From positions 38,786 to 102,785 of the forward strand of contig JEMX01000025.1 of NCBI GenBank assembly GCA_000585055.1: 64,000 nt of DNA, given 5' to 3'. Both the position numbers and the translations under genes were made by a program. Each line of letters starts with the position of its first letter. The first letter of the stretch is position 1. The stretch comes from Candidatus Accumulibacter appositus. GTDB taxonomy: Bacteria > Pseudomonadota > Gammaproteobacteria > Burkholderiales > Rhodocyclaceae. The notes beneath the pieces are model-generated. The model made no database searches. It saw nothing but the letters and a program-made list of their open reading frames with translations, and was not told where the DNA came from. Below, piece by piece: positions 30,464 to 38,888 of this stretch.

Positions 30464-30510
30464 AAACTACATTTAGTCAAGTTATTGCCTTTACACACTA
30501 CATACAGTAG
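30464..30510 (+). promoter_or_regulatory. Twin NrdR-like boxes upstream of nrdJ
   Basis: AAACTACATTTAGTCA (30464-30479) and ACACTACATACAGTAG (30495-30510) match an NrdR-box model (ACACTATATATAGTGT) at 11 and 12 of 16 positions. Their starts are exactly 31 bp apart, three helical turns, as in known NrdR operators. Confidence 0.65.
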
Positions 30511-30652
30511 CTTTACGCCATTCCGCTCTTAGCGAGAGGGGAGCAGCAGCGCACTTCAAGCGCCTCGTCGCAGGCGCCGCCTATCGGCAAGACGCTTCGC
30601 CAGCAAGACCATCGAACACAGACCACGCCAATACACACCGGAGGAACGACCC

Positions 30653-33538
30653 ATGAGCCAGCTTGAACACCAGCTACCCCTGTCAGCCGTCGACGAGGCA
30701 CCCGCCGTCACGCCGCTTGCCGAGCAGGAGATCTCCGTCGAGGTGCTGGTCGAAAAGTACGCCAAGGGCAAGGAAACCTCGGTGCATGACGTGCGTCGCC
30801 GCGTCGCCCGCGCACTCGCCGCCAATGAGGACGACAAGCAGCGCGCGCACTGGGAGGAGCGCTTTCTGTGGGCGCAGGAAACCGGCTTCGTCCCGGCCGG
30901 GCGCATCAACTCGGCCGCCGGCACGACGCTCGCGGCGACGCTGATCAACTGCTTCGTGCAGCCGATCGGCGATTCGGTGGTCGAGATCGTCGACGGCAAG
31001 CCGGGCATCTACAGCGCACTCGCCGAAGCCGCCGAAACCATGCGTCGCGGCGGCGGCGTCGGCTATGACTTCTCGTCGATCCGGCCGATGGGTGCGCTGG
31101 TCAAGGGCACGCAATCGCGCGCTTCCGGTCCGGTCTCCTACATGCGCGTCTTCGACCGCTCCTGCGAAACCGTCGAATCGGCCGGCGCCCGCCGCGGCGC
31201 CCAGATGGGCGTCCTGCGCTGCGACCACCCGGACATCGAAGTCTTCATCCACGCCAAGGACCACGGCGACCTCTCCAACTTCAACGTCTCGATCGCCGTC
31301 ACCGACGGCTTCATGGAGGCCGTCGAGGCCGACAGCGAAGTCGAGCTCTCACACCGCGCCGAACCCAACGCCGACATGAAGCGCGCCGGCGCCTTCCAAC
31401 GCGAAGACGGCATCTGGGTCTACCGCCGCGTGCGCGCCCGCGACCTCTGGGACCAGGTGATGAAGTCGACCTACGATCACGCCGAGCCGGGCATCCTCTT
31501 CCTCGACCGCATGAACAAGGACAACAACCTCTACTACTGCGAGGTGATCGAGGCCACCAACCCCTGCGCCGAACAGCCGCTGCCGCCCTATGGCTGCTGC
31601 TGCCTGGGGTCGATCAACCTGACGCCCTTCGTCAAGAACGCCTTCAGCCAGCACGCCGAGTTCGACTTTGCCGCTTTCGGCGAAGTGGTCAAGGTGTCCA
31701 CGCGCATGCTCGACAACGTCCTCGACGTCACCGCCTGGCCACTCGAACGGCAGCGCGAGGAAGCCAACAACAAGCGCCGCGTCGGCCTCGGCTTCACCGG
31801 CCTCGGCGACACCCTGTGCATGCTGCGCCTGCGCTACGATCGCCCGGAAGCGACGGCGATGGGCGCGCGCATCTCCGAATACATGCGCGACGCCGCCTAC
31901 CTGGCTTCGGTCGAACTGGCCAAGGAGCGCGGCCACTTCCCGCTGTTCAACGCCGAGCTCTATCTCTCCGGCGGCAACTTCGCCTCCCGCCTGCCGACCG
32001 AGATCAAGAACCAGATCCGCAAGCACGGCCTGCGCAACTCGCACCTGCTGTCGATCGCGCCCACCGGCACGATTTCGCTGGCTTTTGCCGACAACGCCTC
32101 GAACGGCATCGAGCCGCCCTTCTCCTGGACCTACAGCCGCAAGAAGCGCATGGCCGACGGCACGCTCAAGGAATACGCGGTCGAGGACTACGCCTGGCGG
32201 CTCTACAAGCACCTCGGCGGTGATGTCGACAAGCTGCCCGACTACTTCGTCACCGCGCTGGAAATCTCGGCCAAGGCGCACAAGGACATGGTCGCCGCCG
32301 TTGCCCCGTACATCGACACCTCGATCTCGAAGACGGTCAACGTCCCCGCCGACTACCCCTACGAGGAATTCCAGGGCCTCTACATGAGCGCCTGGAAAGC
32401 CGGCCTCAAGGGCCTGGCCACCTATCGCCCGAACAGCGTCATGGGTTCGGTGCTGTCGGTCGAATCGAAGAAGCAGGCCGAGGAGAAGAAGCAGCCGCAG
32501 GACTTCGTCAGCGGCGACGCCAACCGCCGCCTGTCGATCAAGACCCTGCCGGCGCCGGTGCTGGCCAGCCTGCGCTGGCCGAACCGCCCGAACCTGCCGG
32601 AAGGCAACATGGCCTGGACCTACATGATCGAGCACATGCACGGCAAGTTCGCGCTCTTCGTCGGTCACATCGAACAGGAAGGCCGCAGCTGGCCCTTCGA
32701 AGCCTGGGTCAATGGTCCCGAGCAGCCGCGCGGCCTCGGCGCCGTCGCCAAGACCCTGTCCATGGACATGCGCGCCAACGACCACGGCTGGCTGGCGCTG
32801 AAGCTTGAATCCCTGGCCAAGACCCCCGGCGACGAAGGCTTCGACATGGCTTTCCCGCCGCACGGCGAGCGCAAGCGCATGCCCTCGGTGGTCGCCGCCG
32901 TCGCGCAACTGATCCAGTACCGCGTCGAGAAAATCGGCGCCTTCAACCACGACGGCCCGACGCCGGTGCTCGACGCCATGTTCAGCCTCAAGGAACCGAA
33001 GACCGGCACCGACGGCACCCTCTCTTGGACCGTCGACGTCTTCAACCCGGCGACCGGCGAAGACTTCGTCCTCGGCCTCAAGGAAATCACCCTCCCCGAC
33101 GGCGTCACCCGCCCCTACTCGGTCTGGCTCGCCGGCAACTACCCGCGCGCCCTCGACGGCCTGACCAAACTGCTGTCCCTCGACATGCGCGTCGTCGACC
33201 CGGCCTGGATCGGCATGAAGCTCAGGAAGCTGCTCGACTACCCCGAACCGCTCGGCGACTTCATGGCCTTCGTCCCCGGCACCCGCCGCCAGACCAACTA
33301 CACCTCCACCGTCGCCTATCTGGCGCAGTTGATCATCCACCGCTACGCGATGCTCGGCATCCTCGACGAGAACGGGCTGCCGCTGCAGCAGATGGGGATC
33401 CTGGAAGCGCCGGCGGGTGGCACGGCGGCGAAACCGACGCCCGGGAAGCTGTGCGGGGAGTGCGGTAATCGGACGATGATCAGGAAGGATGGCTGTGATT
33501 TTTGTACGGCTTGTGGGGCGGTGGGGAGTTGCGGGTAG
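30653..33538 (+). CDS. nrdJ: Adenosylcobalamin-dependent (class II) ribonucleoside-diphosphate reductase
   Basis: 961 residues. It has the ten-stranded barrel signatures of class II enzymes: [36 protein letters not shown], and [18 protein letters not shown] with the catalytic Asn-Cys-Glu set. After about residue 590 come two TSCPD-like repeats ([19 protein letters not shown] ... DMRANDHGW and [12 protein letters not shown] ... DMRVVDPAW) and a C-terminal cysteine cluster ending CGECGNRTM...[14 protein letters not shown], the redox tail or zinc site. It makes dNTP precursors with or without oxygen but needs B12. GGAGG lies 8 bases before the ATG. Two NrdR-like boxes lie upstream. Confidence 0.97.
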   Translation: MSQLEHQLPLSAVDEAPAVTPLAEQEISVEVLVEKYAKGKETSVHDVRRRVARALAANEDDKQRAHWEERFLWAQETGFVPAGRINSAAGTTLAATLINCFVQPIGDSVVEIVDGKPGIYSALAEAAETMRRGGGVGYDFSSIRPMGALVKGTQSRASGPVSYMRVFDRSCETVESAGARRGAQMGVLRCDHPDIEVFIHAKDHGDLSNFNVSIAVTDGFMEAVEADSEVELSHRAEPNADMKRAGAFQREDGIWVYRRVRARDLWDQVMKSTYDHAEPGILFLDRMNKDNNLYYCEVIEATNPCAEQPLPPYGCCCLGSINLTPFVKNAFSQHAEFDFAAFGEVVKVSTRMLDNVLDVTAWPLERQREEANNKRRVGLGFTGLGDTLCMLRLRYDRPEATAMGARISEYMRDAAYLASVELAKERGHFPLFNAELYLSGGNFASRLPTEIKNQIRKHGLRNSHLLSIAPTGTISLAFADNASNGIEPPFSWTYSRKKRMADGTLKEYAVEDYAWRLYKHLGGDVDKLPDYFVTALEISAKAHKDMVAAVAPYIDTSISKTVNVPADYPYEEFQGLYMSAWKAGLKGLATYRPNSVMGSVLSVESKKQAEEKKQPQDFVSGDANRRLSIKTLPAPVLASLRWPNRPNLPEGNMAWTYMIEHMHGKFALFVGHIEQEGRSWPFEAWVNGPEQPRGLGAVAKTLSMDMRANDHGWLALKLESLAKTPGDEGFDMAFPPHGERKRMPSVVAAVAQLIQYRVEKIGAFNHDGPTPVLDAMFSLKEPKTGTDGTLSWTVDVFNPATGEDFVLGLKEITLPDGVTRPYSVWLAGNYPRALDGLTKLLSLDMRVVDPAWIGMKLRKLLDYPEPLGDFMAFVPGTRRQTNYTSTVAYLAQLIIHRYAMLGILDENGLPLQQMGILEAPAGGTAAKPTPGKLCGECGNRTMIRKDGCDFCTACGAVGSCG

Positions 33539-33586
33539 CTTGGCGAGCTGGCGGTAAAGCGTAGTGCTCCCGGTCGCACCAAGATC

Positions 33587-33613
33587 GGCGAGCGACGCTC
33601 GCCGGTAGTTTTT
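33587..33613 (+). terminator. Intrinsic terminator after nrdJ
   Basis: Stem GGCGAGC / GCTCGCC with a 3-base loop, followed after GGTAG by five T residues, about 50 bp past the stop codon. Confidence 0.7.
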
Positions 33614-33681
33614 GCGCCGCGATTTCAATGGCTTGGTAATTCGTTCACTTGGGAATAGACTCGGCTCAAGGAGGCATGGAT

Positions 33682-33924
33682 ATGACCGACAACGGAGAGA
33701 ATCTGATTCTTGAGCACTTGCGCGGATTGCGAGCCGGACAGGATCGCCTCGAGAGCGAAATGCGCGAGGTCGCCGCGCGTTTGACCAGCCTCGAAGCAAG
33801 CACCGCTGCTGGCCGCCGCGACAGCGCCCACAACTACGAAGAAATCATCCGGCAGCAGTCGAGTATCGACCAGATCAAGGCGCGAATTGACCGGATTGAG
33901 AGGCGTTTGGAAATTGCGGGCTGA
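33682..33924 (+). CDS. Small coiled-coil protein, hypothetical
   Basis: 80 residues: MTDNGENLILEHLRGLRAGQ, then alternating charged and hydrophobic heptads through RIDRIERRLEIAG. A coiled coil is expected over most of its length. Such small proteins are common as companions of signalling or mobile-element genes, but no function is known. AAGGAGG 7 bases before the ATG at 33682 decides the start against the ATG at 33676. Confidence 0.7.
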   Translation: MTDNGENLILEHLRGLRAGQDRLESEMREVAARLTSLEASTAAGRRDSAHNYEEIIRQQSSIDQIKARIDRIERRLEIAG

Positions 33925-33929
33925 GGGGT

Positions 33930-34046
33930 CAAGGTCAGGGCAAAAGGGAAGACCAACCCCGTCTTTCGTTGCCTTCGTGATTAAAACCAATGGCACCTAC
34001 GAGGCAAAAGTAAAGACCTGACCCCACACCCGTGACCCCACACCCG
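33930..34046. repeat. Repeat B copy 1 (REP-like), upstream of the DUF4062 gene
   Basis: Contains GGGTCAAGGTC..., GCCTTCGTGATTAAAACC and AAAGTAAAGACCTGACCCC, elements shared with copies at 35.5 kb and 38.0 kb. The ends carry complementary GGGTC / GACCCC boxes, so the unit could fold back on itself. Its 3' part holds an exact 14-bp tandem duplication (34019-34032, 34033-34046). Confidence 0.7.
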
Positions 34047-34152
34047 CATATATGCCGCCTCGGCTCCCGTTCAGCGCATCGTTCGAGCACATTCGTTGAC
34101 CTTTCGGTCAGCAAGGCGCTCAACGTCCAGACGTTAGCCTCTAGGAGACTTT

Positions 34153-35229
34153 ATGGAAAAACGGTACCAAGTTTTCGTCAGCAGTACGTTTCGCGATCTG
34201 GAACTTGAGCGGCAAGAGGTCATGCATGCTTTGCTTGAACTCGATTGCATACCAGCTGGAATGGAGCTATTTCCCGCAGCAAATGAGACCCAATGGAACC
34301 TAATCGAGAAAGTAATCGATGATTGTGATTATTACTTGCTGATCCTAGGTGGCCGCTACGGCTCAATTGGCCCCGAGGGGATCAGCTACACCGAAATGGA
34401 ATATCGATACGCGCTTTCGACTGGCAAGCCGACAATTGCGTTTCTACATCGCACACCAGGAAAAATAATTGTCGACAACTCCGAATCATCTCCAGATGGA
34501 AAAGAAAAGCTGCAAGCGTTTCGTACGTCCGTCGAAAAGAAACTTTGTAAGCATTGGGAAACGCCTCAAGAACTAGGCTCCGTTGTTAGCAGAAGCCTAA
34601 TTCAGCTAATCAAGTCGACTCCGGCTGTCGGTTGGGTGCGTGCAAACGAATTAGCGGATCGAGAAGCAACGATGGAGCTTCTTCAACTTCGCCGAAGAGT
34701 CGAGGATTTGCAGACTGAGTTGTCTCGCGTTCGAATTTCAGCACCTAAAGGGTCAGAAAGTTTGGCTCAAGGCGACGAAGAGCACACCGTTGATTTCTAT
34801 TTTTCTGCAACTCCACCCGGCAGATACGTATCATCTCGTTGGTCGGCTAGCTTCACTCCAACATGGAACAACCTCTTCGCAAGCATCGCCCCTTTAATGA
34901 TTCACGAGGCACCGGAGCCTGCACTTAAGAACGCCTTGGATAGTTTTTCGGAAGTCGAAAATATGGAGCGACTGCGCGAAGACGACAAGCTAGCTCACCA
35001 TTCACTCGGCGGGTTTGGAATTAGTCAAGATGACTTTCAAACTATCAAAGTTCAACTGCGCGCACTGGGACTAATAACCAAGAATGACAAACCTCGAAGC
35101 GTCAAGGATTCTGATACCTATTGGACACTCACACCGTATGGCGACGAAATAATGACCCGGCTTCGTGCCATTCGGCGCGATCAAGATCATACACCAATAA
35201 GTACGGAAATCATCGAAAGCGAAGAATAG
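34153..35229 (+). CDS. DUF4062 domain protein, probable conflict or signalling effector
   Basis: 358 residues. The DUF4062 domain at about 1-110 (YQVFVSSTFRDLELERQEVM, LIEKVIDDCDYYLLILGGRYG, ISYTEMEYRYALSTGKP) is also found at the N-terminus of eukaryotic STAND proteins such as NPHP3. A short coiled coil lies at about 175-195 (ATMELLQLRRRVEDLQTEL), and the C-terminal half contains a winged-helix-like segment (FGISQDDFQTIKVQLRALGL ... TLTPYGDEIMTRLRAI). The gene is visibly AT-richer than its neighbours and is bounded by REP-like repeats, which points to horizontal transfer. No partner gene is coded next to it. An immune role is inference. Confidence 0.8.
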   Translation: MEKRYQVFVSSTFRDLELERQEVMHALLELDCIPAGMELFPAANETQWNLIEKVIDDCDYYLLILGGRYGSIGPEGISYTEMEYRYALSTGKPTIAFLHRTPGKIIVDNSESSPDGKEKLQAFRTSVEKKLCKHWETPQELGSVVSRSLIQLIKSTPAVGWVRANELADREATMELLQLRRRVEDLQTELSRVRISAPKGSESLAQGDEEHTVDFYFSATPPGRYVSSRWSASFTPTWNNLFASIAPLMIHEAPEPALKNALDSFSEVENMERLREDDKLAHHSLGGFGISQDDFQTIKVQLRALGLITKNDKPRSVKDSDTYWTLTPYGDEIMTRLRAIRRDQDHTPISTEIIESEE

Positions 35230-35254
35230 GCTAATCGGGTGAGCGAATAGGAGG

Positions 35255-35275
35255 GTAATAGGGGTCAGACCCCAA
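35255..35275. repeat. Repeat B palindromic box
   Basis: AGGGGTCAGACCCC with short AT flanks, a 13-base palindrome-like box just after the DUF4062 gene. A close variant is at 44590. Confidence 0.6.
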
Positions 35276-35508
35276 TTACCCAGCACAGCGCCCATCCAGC
35301 GGCCTTCCCCTTATGACCACAGGGTCGGCTTCTCCACATAATTTACGAGGCTACTCATAGGTTCACTTGCGTTACGGCCTGCTCTCTTGCTGTTTGAAAA
35401 CTCACGACCCCGCGTCACCACGACGCCGCTTCCTCATGCTACCGGGGCGTACGGACAACTCCCCGGACGGGACTTCAACCCGCTAGACTTACTGCTGTTA
35501 CTGCGAAC
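35276..35508 (-). other. Possible group II intron 5' remnant
   Basis: Read on the minus strand the sequence has GCGGGTTGAAGTCCCGTC, GAGTTGTCCGTACGC and GGCCGTAACGCAAGTGAACC, which resemble domain I of bacterial group II introns. No reverse transcriptase frame or domain V was found. A covariance search is needed to decide; otherwise this stretch has no gene. Confidence 0.3.
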
Positions 35509-35618
35509 GGTCAAGTCTTTCCCTTTGCCTTCGTGATAAAACCCGGTGGCACGCATAGGGAAAGAGTAAAGCCAGACCCCACTTATCCACTTCTGCCCTC
35601 GACAAAGACTTGACCCCG
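35509..35618. repeat. Repeat B copy 2 (REP-like)
   Basis: GGTCAAGTCTTTCCC, GCCTTCGTGATAAAACCC, and AAAGAGTAAAGCCAGACCCC follow the same order as copy 1 and end near CAAAGACTTGACCCCG. Confidence 0.65.
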
Positions 35619-35630
35619 CGTTCTGCGAAA

Positions 35631-35861
35631 TCAAGCGCCCGCAGAGGCAAAAGAGAAGACCTGAGCCTGTTTGCTCGTTTCAACGGCTCTGCCGATTACC
35701 GCAGCGTCGTTTGCCGGCATGGCTTTCAGTATGACGGGCATCAACTCCTCAAGTGAGCTGCGGTCGCGACCAGCAGCCGCGTCCGCTGCTATTGCCGCCG
35801 CCCATGCTGCCCGAAAGATTGCCATGCGCTCGCTCTCTGCGGATGTTCCTCTAGCAAACAT
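35631..35861 (-). CDS. Small hypothetical protein, Ala-rich helical
   Basis: 76 residues beginning MFARGTSAESERMAIFRAAW, Ala-rich and probably helical, ending in a tail (SFASAGA) that runs into a repeat B fragment. A GAGAGGG ribosome site is 8 bases before the ATG, and a perfect CRP-type site lies 69 bp upstream, which argues that it is expressed. No family is recognised. Confidence 0.45.
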   Translation of the reverse strand: MFARGTSAESERMAIFRAAWAAAIAADAAAGRDRSSLEELMPVILKAMPANDAAVIGRAVETSKQAQVFSFASAGA

Positions 35862-35922
35862 TTTATTTCCCTCTCAGGGTTGTGTCGGTAACTACACAGT
35901 ACCAGCGATCCGCCACCGGTGC

Positions 35923-35938
35923 TGTGACGTTCGTCACA
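35923..35938 (-). promoter_or_regulatory. CRP-type palindrome upstream of the small ORF
   Basis: TGTGACGTTCGTCACA matches TGTGA-N6-TCACA with both half-sites perfect and one more base pair on each side of symmetry. It is centred 69 bp before the ATG at 35861, which suits a site near -41 and a short leader. Confidence 0.55.
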
Positions 35939-35954
35939 GCTACTTGTTAGTCAC

Positions 35955-36077
35955 TAACGGTCATGACGGTCGAGACACCCCAGATCATGAAAGCCATGAC
36001 CGCCCCCTCTTCCCCGGCCCTTCTCCCGCACGGGGGAGAAGGGAGTTTCGTGAGTCGCGTACGCGACTTTCACACTA
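35955..36077 (-). repeat. Repeat A copy 5, between the small ORF and a PEP-CTERM gene
   Basis: Core 35957-36075 (ACGGTCATGACGG ... GACTTTCACAC) with TA at both ends. The hairpin CCCTTCTCCC / GGGAGAAGGG and AGTCGCGTACGCGACT palindrome are complete, so this is a good reference copy. Confidence 0.92.
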
Positions 36078-36102
36078 ACCGAACGTCGAACCTCGGGGTC
36101 AT

Positions 36103-36128
36103 AAAAAAGGCCCCGCCGGGGCGGAGCC
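36103..36128 (-). terminator. Intrinsic terminator of the PEP-CTERM gene
   Basis: On the minus strand a GC-rich stem of about 9 bp (GGCTCCGCC / GGCGGGGCC, one G-U pair) runs directly into six T residues, about 25 bp after the stop at 36152. Confidence 0.8.
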
Positions 36129-36151
36129 TGTTGCGAGCCTTGCTCGATACC

Positions 36152-36730
36152 TCAGACCGCCTTGCGGCGGCCCAGCGCGGCCAGCAGCGCCGCGCCCACT
36201 AAGGCCAGAGACGCCGGCTCGGGCACGCTGATTGAATCCAGCGTGATGTTGCCCGGCCCCTGAATCTCGGTGCTGTAGGCTCCGAAGGAGGCGTTGCCGA
36301 ATCCGGTCTGGACGAGATAGTAATTTACCCCGGCCACCAGGCTGTAGGTGAAGCCGGAGAGGCCGATTGAAGGGTTGTCGTCGTTGCCAATGAGCACGTT
36401 GAGAAACTGCTGCGTTTGATCGAACGCAAACTGGTACAAAAAGCTGTAGTTATCCCAGTTGACGGGATTGGTCGCCGTGCTCTGGAAAGTGTAAGAGCCG
36501 CTCTGGTCCACAGAAAACCCATTCACATCGTACGGAGTGTTGGTGCCGACGCCAGAGGCCACAACCGGTGGGTTGCCGGCGATGGGCCGATTCCAAGTGG
36601 GACCACCGGCCGTAGTGTCGTTGAAGGTCACGACATTAGCTGCGGCCAAGCCGCTGGTAAACAATGCGACCGCTGCAATCGCGCAGCGCGCGGGTAAGTG
36701 GGACGCAAATTTCTGGGAAGTTGTACGCAT
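36152..36730 (-). CDS. PEP-CTERM sorting domain protein
   Basis: 192 residues. The N-terminal signal peptide is followed by an acidic, Asn/Thr-rich mature region (VVTFNDTTAGGPTWNRP ... LQGPGN-type segments). The C-terminal sorting signal is complete: SVPEPASLALVGAALLAALG then RRKAV, i.e. the PEP motif, a hydrophobic helix and basic residues. PEP-CTERM proteins are processed by exosortase and are secreted or surface-bound, often tied to exopolysaccharide and floc formation. No exosortase gene is in the window. The gene shares a conserved upstream region with the PEP-CTERM gene at 38062, and has its own terminator. Confidence 0.9.
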   Translation of the reverse strand: MRTTSQKFASHLPARCAIAAVALFTSGLAAANVVTFNDTTAGGPTWNRPIAGNPPVVASGVGTNTPYDVNGFSVDQSGSYTFQSTATNPVNWDNYSFLYQFAFDQTQQFLNVLIGNDDNPSIGLSGFTYSLVAGVNYYLVQTGFGNASFGAYSTEIQGPGNITLDSISVPEPASLALVGAALLAALGRRKAV

Positions 36731-36803
36731 TAGGACTCCGTGAAGTTATGAATTAAACTGCCAAGCAAGGTAGCCAGCAGGATGCGCGCCCAACCCTCAT
36801 ACT

Positions 36804-36903
36804 GATCGTTTGCGGGCACCTGCTGGAAGCGATGGGTTCATTAGAACAGGGGCGGCGGAGCGCTTACGTGAGATATCGCACGTCTTTCCGGAATGGGCCT
36901 GCC
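36804..36903 (-). promoter_or_regulatory. Conserved upstream region of PEP-CTERM genes, copy 1
   Basis: About 100 bp that closely matches 38717-38812. Shared blocks include GATCGTTTGCGGGC / AATCGTTTGCGGGC, TTCATTAGAACAGGG, and a dyad ACGTGAGATATCGCACGT (36866-36883, one mismatch to a perfect palindrome). The dyad centre is 144 bp before the start codon. Confidence 0.8.
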
Positions 36904-37040
36904 AGGCGCAAAGTCGCTCTTTCCGTGAAGGCGCTGCACGCAAACAGGCGGCGCTATTGGCGGCTGCGTATAACCGTGAGAATTTGGCGTCGGCGCGCGA
37001 GTACGGTCACAGCTCGTGATGGTCTTTGGTGGTTTTCTGG

Positions 37041-37307
37041 TCACGCGGCGTGATGGAGGGCGGCGGACGTAACACCCTTGGAGGAGTCTTTGGTTAGCAA
37101 GCCAAGAGAGCATTCAAGTGTGCCACGCCCTCCTGCAATCGCACACCCAACTTTTTCCGCTCCCTGCTGCGCATCGATGAAGAACTGACCAGAAGCGATG
37201 AGTACAAAAAAAATCGCGCCTAGGGCGCGGTAGAAATTCGTTCGCTCTGTTGACCGGAGCCGGCTAATGAGTGACCCAACTTGCGCACCTGCAAGTTCTA
37301 CTGTCAA
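37041..37307 (-). CDS. Possible small membrane protein, hypothetical
   Basis: An 88-residue frame that opens at a TTG overlapping the stop of the NTF2-like gene. It has one likely transmembrane helix (ALGAIFFVLIASGQFFI) and two later cysteines. No family is recognised and no ribosome site is clear, so it may be a chance frame. Confidence 0.25.
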   Translation of the reverse strand: MTVELAGAQVGSLISRLRSTERTNFYRALGAIFFVLIASGQFFIDAQQGAEKVGCAIAGGRGTLECSLGLLTKDSSKGVTSAALHHAA

Positions 37308-37873
37308 CGCTTCGTAATCAACTCCAGCAACTCCGGGGATGAAAACACATCTCTGTAAAAGGTCAATTGCTCACCTTTGAAGTGGCAACCGCCCCGATGA
37401 CCGCGCCTCACCCAGACACAACTCCCTTTTGCAAGGGTTTCGTTGGTCTGGTCATCGATACAGCTCCATTCGAACCATACAAATTCTCCATGGAACATAA
37501 CAACCGGCCAGGTCATGGTAACGCCCGGCTGGGCGATCAATGCCCACCAATGCTGCTCTCTGACTTTTTGCTCTTCAATGCCGTAGTACGCCCCGTCCTG
37601 GCAGAAGTAAACCAGGTCTTGCCGGTATTCACCGATCAAGATATCCCCGCGGCCCTGCCGCAATGCCTCGCAATGCGTCGGCCACCACTGCTTGTTTTCC
37701 TGCTCGACCTGGGATATCGGGTAGTCGTCACCAAGCACTGGTGGCGACTCTTCCTGCATCTCGTTGATCTTCAGGGAAAGCGCGATAAGCTCGCTCTGCA
37801 ATGACTCGGCTACAAGACCGGGTCTTGAATAGTCGGCCGCGAGGTCATTGTAGTAGTTCATCCTTCTTTTCAT
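37304..37873 (-). CDS. SnoaL/NTF2-like domain protein
   Basis: 189 residues. After about 60 helical residues comes an NTF2-like fold region: YRQDLVYFCQDGAYYGIEEQ, HWWALIAQPGVTMTWPVVMF, then VWFEWSCIDDQT and WVRRGHRGGCHFKGEQLTFY RDV. I recognise this from a family of NTF2-like proteins of unknown substrate. Composition is closer to AT than its housekeeping neighbours, in keeping with the accessory region. A perfect ribosome site was not seen; the ATG at 37873 or MNYYND four codons on are both possible. Confidence 0.75.
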   Translation of the reverse strand: MKRRMNYYNDLAADYSRPGLVAESLQSELIALSLKINEMQEESPPVLGDDYPISQVEQENKQWWPTHCEALRQGRGDILIGEYRQDLVYFCQDGAYYGIEEQKVREQHWWALIAQPGVTMTWPVVMFHGEFVWFEWSCIDDQTNETLAKGSCVWVRRGHRGGCHFKGEQLTFYRDVFSSPELLELITKR

Positions 37874-37953
37874 CTTGACTCCGGAGTGTACTCGTAGACC
37901 GCTGCCGGCATTCGGCCGGTGCCTGAAAGCCTGCCTTCCCGGCTTGTAAGCCC

Positions 37954-38030
37954 GGGGTCAACTTCTTCTTCCTTCCTTTCTTATAAAAGCCGGCGGCAGG
38001 TATAGCGCAAGAGGAAAAAACCGACCCCGC
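37954..38030. repeat. Repeat B copy 3 (REP-like), degenerate
   Basis: GGGGTCAACTTCTTC, CTTATAAAAGCC, GGCAGGTATAGCGCAAGAGG and AACCGACCCCG keep the order of copies 1 and 2 but with many changes. GGGGTC and GACCCC again mark the two ends. Confidence 0.55.
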
Positions 38031-38061
38031 CCGGACCCGCAAGTGCTAGGGAATGCGGCTG

Positions 38062-38640
38062 CTAGACACGCTTGCGGCGGGTCAAACCCAGTCCAAGCAG
38101 ACCGATGCTGACCAGGCTAAGTGCAATCGGTTCCGGGACGGACTGCCCAACCAGCACCTCGGCACGAACACTGCCGGAGTTGTCTGCATTATTGCTGTCC
38201 CAGTAGTAGAGGCTCAGGGTGCCGGCAACGGGTGCGGGACCAGCAAAGTTAGTGCCGAGAAAGAAATACGTGCTCGCCAACTTGCCAACCAGGGAGCCAA
38301 ATGGCGCGTTCAGCCCGTTCTGGGTCCACCCTCCCACGAACTCCTGACCAATCTTCGTCCCTACAGACTCTCCGGAATCGTCAGAGCCGGTGGCAAACAG
38401 ATCTGCGACGAGCCCGTCGGCATTGGACCAGCGCGGCAAGGCACCCGCGCTCCAGAGGTCGCCAGCGGCTGCTGTCACTGAAAATGCCTGACCTGCACTC
38501 AGGACGATGCCGGTGTTCAGTCCGACGCCTCCGGAGGAGCTATTCGTCACCGCTGCGACATCGAAAAAGGCTGCGTTGGCGGTAGCGGCGCCGCCGAACG
38601 CAAGCGCGGCGATCGCCACGCGGATCATTTTGTTTTTCAT
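38062..38640 (-). CDS. PEP-CTERM sorting domain protein
   Basis: 192 residues. A signal peptide (MIRVAIAALAFGGAATANA) is followed by a Ser/Gly/Asn-rich mature part with SLYYWDSNNADNSGSV. The C-terminus is a sorting signal, QSVPEPIALSLVSIGLLGLG then TRRKRV. It would be cut by an exosortase and released or attached outside the cell. The conserved region with a perfect 18-bp palindrome lies 143 bp upstream, the same distance as for the gene at 36152, so the two are probably co-regulated. The ATG at 38640 is chosen; longer frames run through the conserved region. Confidence 0.9.
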   Translation of the reverse strand: MKNKMIRVAIAALAFGGAATANAAFFDVAAVTNSSSGGVGLNTGIVLSAGQAFSVTAAAGDLWSAGALPRWSNADGLVADLFATGSDDSGESVGTKIGQEFVGGWTQNGLNAPFGSLVGKLASTYFFLGTNFAGPAPVAGTLSLYYWDSNNADNSGSVRAEVLVGQSVPEPIALSLVSIGLLGLGLTRRKRV

Positions 38641-38716
38641 CACAAAATCCTTAATAGAATTGGGCTTTGGTGCGCTGCAAACACACCACTTTTCTAAATC
38701 CTGCAACCGTCGTAGC

Positions 38717-38812
38717 AATCGTTTGCGGGCGCCTGGAAGACAGGATTCATTAGAACAGGGGTGCCGGTGCGCTTACGTGCGATATCGCACGTCTTGCTGG
38801 AATCGGCCTGCC
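38717..38812 (-). promoter_or_regulatory. Conserved upstream region of PEP-CTERM genes, copy 2
   Basis: Matches 36804-36903. Here the dyad ACGTGCGATATCGCACGT (38775-38792) is a perfect 18-bp palindrome, centred 143 bp before the ATG. The equal distance in both copies suggests a regulator-binding site. Confidence 0.8.
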
Positions 38813-38888
38813 GAGCTTACGAAGGCGCCCGTTCCGGGGTCGCCTGGCTGCCGCGCGCGGGCAACAGTGGCGAAGGGGTGCTCGTGAA

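Noticed and set aside
30242..30652. Cobalamin riboswitch before nrdJ
   Set aside because: No B12-box-like sequence was found; the region is explained by hairpins and NrdR-like boxes.
34040..34150. Possible integron attC site before the DUF4062 gene (AACGT-CCAG-ACGTT, GTTAGCC)
   Set aside because: The core site should be GTTRRRY, which GTTAGCC does not fit, and no matching 7-base partner or second attC follows the gene.
36731..36860. Sigma-54 promoters before the PEP-CTERM genes
   Set aside because: GG and GC pairs occur but not with the strict N10 spacing and good flanks in both copies.
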